Below, piece after piece: positions 5,810-11,063 of a stretch of 11,063 nucleotides of DNA. The translations under genes were made by a program, and so were the position numbers. Position 1 is the first letter of the stretch, and each line of letters begins with the position of its first letter. The stretch is taken from NCBI GenBank assembly GCA_023454395.1, contig JAEYFY010000285.1, positions 1-11,063 on the forward strand. Reading direction: 5' to 3'. Origin of the DNA: Pseudomonadota bacterium. GTDB taxonomy: Bacteria; Pseudomonadota; Gammaproteobacteria; Enterobacterales; Enterobacteriaceae. Below the pieces are notes generated by a model. It did not search any database. It had not been told where the DNA came from and saw only the letters and a list, made by a program, of their open reading frames with translations.

Positions 5810-7228
5810 TTATTGTGATGATTTATCACCCTTAATATCGAGGGCTTGGTCTGTTGGTTCCTTTTCTTCAGACTTTTGTAATATGCGTTCTAATAAAACT
5901 GTATAAATTGGGCGACCACCTAATAGCTGTGCCAACATCGTTGCACCTAAACAGGTAATAATCATCGGCAGGATAAGTTGATAATTATCGGTCATTTCTA
6001 ATACGAGGACGATCCCTGTTAGAGGCGCTCTTACCGTTGCCGCAAATAAAGCGCCCATTCCCGCAATAGCAAATGTACCAATTTGAATTTGATAATCAGG
6101 GAAAAGTAAGGTTGCAGTTAATCCGAATGCACTACCAAATAGAGTACCTAGTGCCAGAGTGGGGGCAAAAATACCGCCAGGAGCACCAGAGGCAAAACTG
6201 ATAATGGATGTGATGGTTCGTAAAACAAAGAAAAGTAGTAGCGCAATCAGAGAATATTGTCCTGTGCTAAGCGCAGGAATAATACTAAATCCACCGCCAG
6301 TTATTTCAGGAATAATTAATGCTAATAAACCACAAAGCCCACCGATGATGCCACCAGCTAAAACAAAGCGTGATGTTTTATCTTGATAGAAATGCTGAAA
6401 TTGAGTTTGGACATAGAACAGTAATTTACTGAATATAACGCCAATAATACCAAATAACATACCCAACACTAAATATAACCAGAGCGTATTGAGTGGTGCG
6501 GATGAAAATTTACCAATATGAATAATACCGCCTTCACCATTAAATAGGCGAAAAACAATGCAAGACATAATAACGCCAATAAAGACGGCTTTAATTGAAA
6601 TAAGACTGTATTTAAATTGAGGTCGCATCTCCTCAATAATAAATAAAATACCCGCCAGAGGTGCATTAAAAGCAGCGGTTAAGCCTGCTGCGGCTCCTGT
6701 AGCTAATAGAGTATGGCGTGACTCTTTATCTTTTACCCGAGAAATATCATTTACGAGCTGACCTATATTGGCGCCCAATTGAACCGTGGGGCCTTCTCGC
6801 CCTAACACCATACCAGAGCCTAAAGTGCCAATACTGGCAATAAATTTTACGGGTAATACTCGCCACCAACGAACAGGGCGAATATCTATCATGGCACCTT
6901 CAATTTCAGGTATTCCAGATCCCCCCGATTCGGGTGAGAATTTTTTGACTAAATAATATCCCAGCATTGCCAGAATAGAGGAAAAAAGTAATGTGGTGAT
7001 CGCTAGAATATAAGGGTTAGTAAAGATTTTAATAAGTTCTTCTTGTCGAAAATGAATCACCCAACTAACACTTTTTTCAAATAAAACACCCACTAATCCA
7101 GCTAGAGAGCCGACTATAGCGGATAGTAGTAGGATTTTTAGTGGTGCAAGGTTGGTTTCTTGCGCTTTTCTGAACAGATTAAAACGTCGTTCATTTTGGA
7201 TGATTTGTGCTGATTTATGATTATGCAT
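5810..7228 (-). CDS. clcA: H+/Cl- exchange transporter ClcA
   Basis: A 472-residue inner-membrane CLC antiporter that exchanges two chloride ions for one proton and supports extreme acid resistance in enteric bacteria. Residues align with E. coli ClcA (473 aa) at a constant offset of 3. GSGIP (103-107) holds the chloride ligand S104. GREGP (143-147) holds the gating glutamate E145. E200 in IIEEMRPQF is the internal proton glutamate. GGIFAP (351-356) contributes F354, and Y442 is the central tyrosine. Presence of both glutamates marks an exchanger, not a channel. The highly charged tail (about 450-472) is variable in the family. The ribosome-binding site is poor (AAAG close to the ATG), but the start gives the normal length. 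It is transcribed convergently to tehB and divergently from the alanine symporter, sharing a 195-bp upstream gap in which I see no clear operator. Confidence 0.95.
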   Translation of the reverse strand: MHNHKSAQIIQNERRFNLFRKAQETNLAPLKILLLSAIVGSLAGLVGVLFEKSVSWVIHFRQEELIKIFTNPYILAITTLLFSSILAMLGYYLVKKFSPESGGSGIPEIEGAMIDIRPVRWWRVLPVKFIASIGTLGSGMVLGREGPTVQLGANIGQLVNDISRVKDKESRHTLLATGAAAGLTAAFNAPLAGILFIIEEMRPQFKYSLISIKAVFIGVIMSCIVFRLFNGEGGIIHIGKFSSAPLNTLWLYLVLGMLFGIIGVIFSKLLFYVQTQFQHFYQDKTSRFVLAGGIIGGLCGLLALIIPEITGGGFSIIPALSTGQYSLIALLLFFVLRTITSIISFASGAPGGIFAPTLALGTLFGSAFGLTATLLFPDYQIQIGTFAIAGMGALFAATVRAPLTGIVLVLEMTDNYQLILPMIITCLGATMLAQLLGGRPIYTVLLERILQKSEEKEPTDQALDIKGDKSSQ

Positions 7229-7423
7229 AACTTTGATTGAAGTATTGTAACGATGAACCTAATGATAGCTTAATTTAATAATGAAGTGATATTTCTCACA
7301 TAACTCAGTCAATTTTAAAATTCGTCGTTTTTTTTTCTAGCATATTTTCCCTTTTTCATCTTTAGTGTAATTGATAACAAAAAATACACATTTGAATAAC
7401 ATTGGGACAAGAAAGGGTAAATT

Positions 7424-8824
7424 ATGGATTTCATCACAAATATATTAAGCGCTATAAATGGCGTGGTATGGGGAGTTCCGATGCTTGTCGGTATTCTCGG
7501 TATCGGTCTTTTTATGCAGTTTCGACTTGGTTTTTTACCTATTAGGAAATTAGGTACAGGGTTTAAGCTTTTATTTGAAAAAAATGATCAAAGAGGTGAA
7601 GGTCAGATATCACCCTTCAATGCGTTAATGACTGCATTATCTGCTACTATCGGAACCGGTAATATTGCGGGTGTTGCAACGGCTGTCGTCTTAGGAGGAC
7701 CCGGTGCATTGTTCTGGATGTGGATGACCGCATTAGTGGGAATGGCAACCAAATATTCAGAAGCGGTGCTTGCTGTACGTTTCCGTGAAGTTGATAAATA
7801 TGGAAACTATGTCGGTGGACCCATGTATTACATCAAAAATGGCTTAGGTAAAAATTGGGTTTGGCTAGGTACTGTTTTTGCTATTTTTGGTAGTTTTGCG
7901 GGTTTTGGTATTGGTAATACAGTACAAGCAAACTCTGTAGCTGATGTACTAGAAAGTAACTTTGGTGTTTCGACGACAATCACCGCTATTGTGCTGGTTG
8001 TTTTAGTCGGTGCTGTACTCATTGGCGGCATTAAGCGTATTGCTGATGTTGCCGGTAAATTAGTTCCTATTATGACCGTTGGCTATTTTGGTGCAGGTGT
8101 TGTTGTTTTAGCGCTGAATGTAACGGCTATCCCTGATGCGATTATCCTTATTGTTAAATCTGCATTTACACCTGTTGCTGCGCAAGGTGGTTTTGCTGGT
8201 GCCGCTGTTTGGGCTGCGATCCGTTTTGGTGTTGCGCGTGGTGTTTTCTCCAATGAAGCGGGATTGGGTAGTGCGCCTATAGCCCATGCGACGGCAAAAA
8301 CACAAAATCCTGTTCGCCAAGGTTTAATTGCGATGTTGGGAACTTTTATTGATACCATCATTGTCTGCTCTGTTACAGGATTAACTATTGTTATCACAGG
8401 GCAATGGTTAACTGGGCAAAGTGGCGCAACATTAACCGCTGCATCATTCTCTGTCGCTATTCCCGGAGGTAACTATATTGTGGCAATTGCATTAGCTATT
8501 TTTGCATTTACCACGATTTTAGGTTGGAGTTTTTACGGTGAAAAATGTGTGCAATACCTGTTTGGACCTAAAGCTATTATGCCATTTCGTATTGCTTGGC
8601 TGATTGCGTTACCGGTTGGGGCAACACAATCATTAGAATTTGTGTGGTTATTGGCCGATACACTCAATGCAATGATGGCGATCCCTAACTTAATTGCACT
8701 AGCTTTATTAAGCCCTGTTGTTTATCGCTTAACACGAGATCATATAAAAGATGTTAACGCTGATAATATTGAATTAGATAAAGACACTCACTCAGTGAGC
8801 AAAAAAGAAGCCGAAGCAGAGTAA
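7424..8824 (+). CDS. Alanine/glycine:cation symporter (AGCS family)
   Basis: A 466-residue inner-membrane Na+ (or H+)-coupled importer of alanine or glycine, of the AlsT/DagA type with a LeuT-like fold and about 11 hydrophobic helices. Family motifs are GTGNIAGVA (77-85), GGPGALFWMWMTALVGMATKY (91-111), the signature GGPMYYIKNGLG (131-142), NTVQAN (165-170) and RGVFSNEAGLGSAPIAHA (272-289). The charged C-terminal tail after LSPVVYRLTRDHIKDV is cytosolic and variable. AAGGG is spaced 7 bases from the ATG. The protein differs clearly from E. coli YaaJ, so I give no symbol. It stands as a single-gene unit with its own terminator. The substrate (alanine versus glycine or glutamine) cannot be told from sequence alone. 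Confidence 0.9.
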   Translation: MDFITNILSAINGVVWGVPMLVGILGIGLFMQFRLGFLPIRKLGTGFKLLFEKNDQRGEGQISPFNALMTALSATIGTGNIAGVATAVVLGGPGALFWMWMTALVGMATKYSEAVLAVRFREVDKYGNYVGGPMYYIKNGLGKNWVWLGTVFAIFGSFAGFGIGNTVQANSVADVLESNFGVSTTITAIVLVVLVGAVLIGGIKRIADVAGKLVPIMTVGYFGAGVVVLALNVTAIPDAIILIVKSAFTPVAAQGGFAGAAVWAAIRFGVARGVFSNEAGLGSAPIAHATAKTQNPVRQGLIAMLGTFIDTIIVCSVTGLTIVITGQWLTGQSGATLTAASFSVAIPGGNYIVAIALAIFAFTTILGWSFYGEKCVQYLFGPKAIMPFRIAWLIALPVGATQSLEFVWLLADTLNAMMAIPNLIALALLSPVVYRLTRDHIKDVNADNIELDKDTHSVSKKEAEAE

Positions 8825-8857
8825 CTCGTTCTTACTTATTGGCTAATAACACAACAT

Positions 8858-8897
8858 AAAACCGCATGCTTTATCGTGATAAGGATGCGGTTTTTTT
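8858..8897 (+). terminator. Rho-independent terminator of the symporter gene
   Basis: AAAACCGCAT (8858-8867) pairs perfectly with ATGCGGTTTT (8885-8894), followed by more T to 8897. The 17-base interior can fold further (CTT-ATC with GATAAG). It lies 34 bp after the stop codon. Confidence 0.9.
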
Positions 8898-8930
8898 ATG
8901 GCAATAAATTGAGGTGTGAGAAATGATAGA

Positions 8931-8957
8931 TAATAAAAAGCCTTCTGGGGAGAAGGC
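8931..8957 (-). terminator. Rho-independent terminator of the aldehyde dehydrogenase gene
   Basis: Read on the minus strand, GCCTTCT (8957-8951) pairs with AGAAGGC (8946-8940) around a CCCC loop and is followed by TTTTTATTA. It lies about 55 bp beyond the stop codon of the leftward dehydrogenase gene, back to back with the symporter terminator. Confidence 0.88.
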
Positions 8958-9011
8958 GAAGAGATGAGTATAGATATTATATTTATAAGAATTTAGAAAA
9001 GAGAGAAAATC

Positions 9012-10493
9012 TTATTCTTTCATACTGATGAAGATATTTTTTACTTGGCTATAAGCATCTAACATCATTTTATGTGTTTCACGTCCTAAACCTGATTTCT
9101 TGTAACCCCCAAATGGAGCGTGAGCTGGGAGTTCGTGATAAGTGTTAACCCACATACGACCGGTTCTGACTGCTTTTGCAACACGTAAGGCACGATTAAT
9201 ATCTTGAGTCCAAACACCACCACCAAGACCATATTCAGAGTCATTCGCCATTTCGATCACTTCATCTTCATTATCGAATGGAATAACACACAATACAGGT
9301 CCAAAAATTTCTTCACGCGCAACACGCATTTGGTTTGTGGCATTGATAATGATAGTAGGGCGAACAAAGAAACCATCATCATAACCTTCACCCGTGATAC
9401 GTTCACCACCTGTTAATACTGTTGCACCTTCTTTTTTAGCGAGTTCAACATAGCCTAAGATGGTATCCATTTGATCTTGACTAACTTGTGTACCCATTTG
9501 CGTATTCGGATCAAGCGGGTCACCGACACGAATACTCTCAAATTCAGTTTTTAATGCTTTCAAAAATTCATCATGAATATCTTTATGTAAGAACAAACGT
9601 GAACCTGATTCACAAGCTTGTCCTTGGTTCATCAAAATTGCTAATGCTGAATATTTGACTGCTTTTTTCATATTTGCATCAGGGAACACGATATTGGCTG
9701 ATTTACCGCCTAATTCCAATGTTGCTGGAACCATTTTTTTCGCGGCTGCTTCTGCTACGGTATAACCCACATTGGTTGAACCTGTAAAAGCAAGTTTATC
9801 AATATCTTCGTGCTCTAAAATAGCTTGTCCTACAACAGATCCGCGTCCCGTAACAATATTAATCACACCCGCTGGTAATATTTCATTTAAAATACGACCT
9901 AGCTCTAATAATGAAAGGGAAGTCAGTGTTGCTGGATTAATAACCACGGTATCACCAGCCGCAATCGCGGGTGCTAATTTCCATGCTGCCATTAATAATG
10001 GGAAGTTCCATGGAATAATTTGACCCACAACACCAATAGGTTCGCGAATAACAAGGCTAATGGTATTTTCGTCTAGGACGGCACTTTCATCGGTATGAGA
10101 GCGTATCACGCCTGCAAAATATCGAAAATGGTCAATAGAGGCAGGTAAATCTATGTTTTTCGACTCATTGAGTGGTTTACCGTTATCGAGAGATTCAATC
10201 CAAGCAAAGCGTTCTTGTTCTTGCTCTAAGCGATCTGCGATTTTTAATAAGAGGGCTTGACGCTCAGCTGGTGACGTTTTACTCCATGTTTTGAATGCAT
10301 TACGTGCAGCGCTCACTGCGCGTTCAACATCTTCCGCACTACCCGATTGGTATTCACTTAATAATTCACCAGTAGCTGGGCTATAGGTTTTGGTCGTTTT
10401 TTGTGATGTGCTAGATACCCATTCTCCTCCAATTAACATTTTGTAGCTTTCTAGAGGGCGAAATTCTGATGGAACATTATTTAGTTTAATCAT
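9012..10493 (-). CDS. NAD(P)-dependent aldehyde dehydrogenase, AldB/AcoD-like
   Basis: A 493-residue cytosolic enzyme of the aldehyde dehydrogenase superfamily, oxidising an aldehyde (acetaldehyde in the closest described group) to the acid. Key residues are the oxyanion Asn N163 in IIPWNFPLLMA, the FTGST cofactor turn (236-240), the general base E260 in LELGGKS, the nucleophile C294 in NQGQACESGSR, and EEIFGP (394-399) for ribose binding. The IDHFRYFAG segment and the C-terminal GGYKKSGLGRETHKMML resemble E. coli AldB (512 aa) and AcoD/ExaC enzymes. The normally conserved lysine of the KPAE cofactor motif is replaced: the sequence reads VVINPATLT, with N186 at the Lys position (codon AAT at 9938-9936). 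GGAG (10501-10504 on the plus strand as CTCC) lies 7 bases before the ATG. It is divergent from hcp. The exact substrate is unknown. Confidence 0.92.
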   Translation of the reverse strand: MIKLNNVPSEFRPLESYKMLIGGEWVSSTSQKTTKTYSPATGELLSEYQSGSAEDVERAVSAARNAFKTWSKTSPAERQALLLKIADRLEQEQERFAWIESLDNGKPLNESKNIDLPASIDHFRYFAGVIRSHTDESAVLDENTISLVIREPIGVVGQIIPWNFPLLMAAWKLAPAIAAGDTVVINPATLTSLSLLELGRILNEILPAGVINIVTGRGSVVGQAILEHEDIDKLAFTGSTNVGYTVAEAAAKKMVPATLELGGKSANIVFPDANMKKAVKYSALAILMNQGQACESGSRLFLHKDIHDEFLKALKTEFESIRVGDPLDPNTQMGTQVSQDQMDTILGYVELAKKEGATVLTGGERITGEGYDDGFFVRPTIIINATNQMRVAREEIFGPVLCVIPFDNEDEVIEMANDSEYGLGGGVWTQDINRALRVAKAVRTGRMWVNTYHELPAHAPFGGYKKSGLGRETHKMMLDAYSQVKNIFISMKE

Positions 10494-10852
10494 TTTTAAT
10501 CTCCAATGTAGGGGGGAGCACCTTTCAAATGTATAGTTTCATTTCGTAATACTCGTGCTAATAACATATATCAATTGAAATAATTTGATTAGCTATTGAT
10601 GCAATAGGTGATATTAACTATAAAAAATAGTAATGAATATTACTGACTTAACAAAAATTGATGAACTTAATCGTTTCATCTCTCAGTCTTTATATGATTA
10701 AACAAAAAACAACCATCAATAATCCTTAAATATTCCTTCTTATTTAGTCATCATCGATGTAATGCAATAACGCTCTCTTTTTTAGAAAAAATTTTTTCGG
10801 CTTAAGCGAAATCAAAGGATAAAAAAAGGGATATTAAAAGATTTGCTAGAAA

Positions 10853-10866
10853 TTGCGTTAGATCAA
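10853..10866 (+). promoter_or_regulatory. FNR-like box upstream of hcp
   Basis: TTGCG-TTAG-ATCAA matches the FNR consensus TTGAT-N4-ATCAA at 8 of 10 positions, with one perfect half-site. FNR activates hcp anaerobically in E. coli, which supports the call. Relative to the -10 candidate at 10904 it would be centred near -57, not the ideal -41.5, so either the start site or the mode of activation is uncertain. Confidence 0.55.
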
Positions 10867-10903
10867 ACAACATTTAAATTGTTCAATGTTGCACTTTCGC
10901 TCT

Positions 10904-10909
10904 TATAAA
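10904..10909 (+). promoter_or_regulatory. Candidate -10 box of hcp
   Basis: TATAAA lies 15 bp before the NsrR-like operator and 38 bp after the FNR-like box. No good -35 box is present (GTTCAA at 10881-10886 with a 17-bp spacer is the nearest), as expected for an activator-dependent promoter. A second TATAAA at 10946-10951 is an alternative. Confidence 0.35.
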
Positions 10910-10923
10910 AATGGCGTATTCTT

Positions 10924-10946
10924 ATGTTGCATCTGGAATGCAACTT
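10924..10946 (+). promoter_or_regulatory. NsrR-like operator of hcp
   Basis: A dyad of GTTGCAT (10926-10932) and ATGCAAC (10937-10943) around 5 bases. Aligned on its centre it matches the NsrR consensus at 17 of 23 positions. It sits 41 bases before the hcp ATG. NsrR represses hcp in E. coli, and the tehB operator in this window is of the same type. Confidence 0.6.
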
Positions 10947-10986
10947 ATAAAAATAAAGCGTTATCTTTTATTAGAAGGAATACGAT

Positions 10987-11063
10987 ATGTATTGTGTGCA
11001 ATGTGAACAAACAATGAAAACGCCTGTAGGTAATGGTTGTGCCTATGCGCAAGGTATGTGTGG
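10987..11063 (+). CDS. hcp: Hybrid cluster protein Hcp, 5' end only
   Basis: The first 25 codons of the hybrid cluster protein (hydroxylamine reductase / high-affinity nitric oxide reductase), a cytosolic iron-sulfur-oxygen enzyme made during anaerobic nitrate or nitrite growth. The product starts MYCVQCEQTMKTPVGNGCAY and continues AQGMC. Cysteines C3, C6, C18 and C25 form the CX2C-X11-C-X6-C pattern of the enteric Hcp N-terminal iron-sulfur cluster. It is nearly identical to E. coli Hcp (MFCVQCEQT). AAGGA lies 8 bases before the ATG. The reductase partner hcr, usually downstream, is outside the window. Confidence 0.95.
   Translation, partial: MYCVQCEQTMKTPVGNGCAYAQGMC

Larger units (their letters stand above)
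10494..10986. promoter_or_regulatory. Divergent control region between the aldehyde dehydrogenase and hcp
   Basis: About 490 bp with no supported gene. Near hcp it carries an FNR-like box, a -10 box and an NsrR-like operator (listed separately). The dehydrogenase side holds two inverted repeats: AGTAAT-N4-ATTACT (10629-10644) and GATGAA-N9-TTCATC (10660-10680). Either could be an operator for a regulator I cannot name. A 14-bp palindrome of A then T runs (10785-10798) may bend the DNA. I could not assign a confident promoter for the dehydrogenase. Confidence 0.45.

Noticed and set aside
7229..7423. Glycine riboswitch or other aptamer upstream of the alanine/glycine symporter
   Set aside because: Such leaders precede some related symporter genes, but I find no conserved aptamer core or terminator-type hairpin in this AT-rich 195-bp gap.
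8083..8397. 104-codon open frame on the minus strand inside the symporter gene
   Set aside because: It lies wholly antisense to a clearly conserved gene, has a low-complexity Ala/Thr/Pro-rich product typical of a shadow frame, and has no recognisable domain. The same applies to the shorter antisense frames in the hydrolase, tehB, clcA and dehydrogenase genes.
10660..10680. GATGAA/TTCATC dyad considered as a third NsrR site
   Set aside because: The GATG and CATC elements are 13 bp apart instead of the 11 required by the NsrR consensus, and the centre does not match.
10785..10798. 14-bp palindrome GAAAAAATTTTTTC upstream of hcp
   Set aside because: A simple A-then-T tract without a loop or transcript context for a terminator; at most a DNA bend.
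1..11063. Search for a mobile element, phage, CRISPR array, toxin-antitoxin pair or defence system
   Set aside because: No transposase, integrase, regularly spaced repeats or defence-type domains were seen; the recognisable genes are housekeeping, transport or stress genes.

Overview
The window comes from an AT-rich Gram-negative chromosome, most likely a member of the Morganellaceae (Proteus is the best fit, Providencia or Morganella less so). YceJ, YceI, Kch, ClcA and Hcp all align well with the E. coli proteins as I remember them, but codon use is strongly A/T-biased at third positions. TehB is the long two-domain form. No insertion sequence, phage gene, tRNA, rRNA or CRISPR array is visible, and all recognisable genes are intact apart from the two cut by the window edges. 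It reads as ordinary core or near-core chromosome.

Layout, left to right. The 5' end of a MurR/RpiR-type regulator leaves the left edge on the minus strand. About 500 bp of very AT-rich DNA follow, then a possible 66-residue two-helix membrane protein. Next comes yceJ-yceI (cytochrome b561 plus a periplasmic isoprenoid-binding lipocalin-like protein), closed by a strong terminator. A second rightward run holds a secreted choloylglycine-hydrolase/penicillin-acylase family enzyme, a Kch-type potassium channel 22 bp later, and tehB, which has its own promoter and operator. This run ends in a strong hairpin terminator shared with the convergent clcA (H+/Cl- exchanger). Divergent from clcA is an alanine/glycine:sodium symporter. 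It is followed by back-to-back terminators and a leftward aldehyde dehydrogenase. Divergent from that is hcp (hybrid cluster protein, NO/hydroxylamine detoxification), cut by the right edge after 25 codons.

The clearest regulatory result is that two genes about 6 kb apart, tehB and hcp, both carry operators resembling the NsrR (nitric-oxide-sensing repressor) consensus, each just downstream of a plausible -10 box. The tehB site is nearly perfect (22 of 23 positions) and sits between a good sigma70 promoter and the ribosome-binding site. The hcp site is weaker and is accompanied by an FNR-like box, as expected for an anaerobic nitrosative-stress gene. This suggests TehB acts in nitrosative defence here.

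Other points of note are a Lys-to-Asn change in the cofactor-binding motif of the aldehyde dehydrogenase, a well-placed internal ribosome-binding site in kch that could make a free cytosolic nucleotide-binding domain, and a TLGFG rather than TVGYG channel filter. I found no convincing undescribed multi-gene system. The least explained part is the small membrane ORF and the repeat-flanked -10 box upstream of it.
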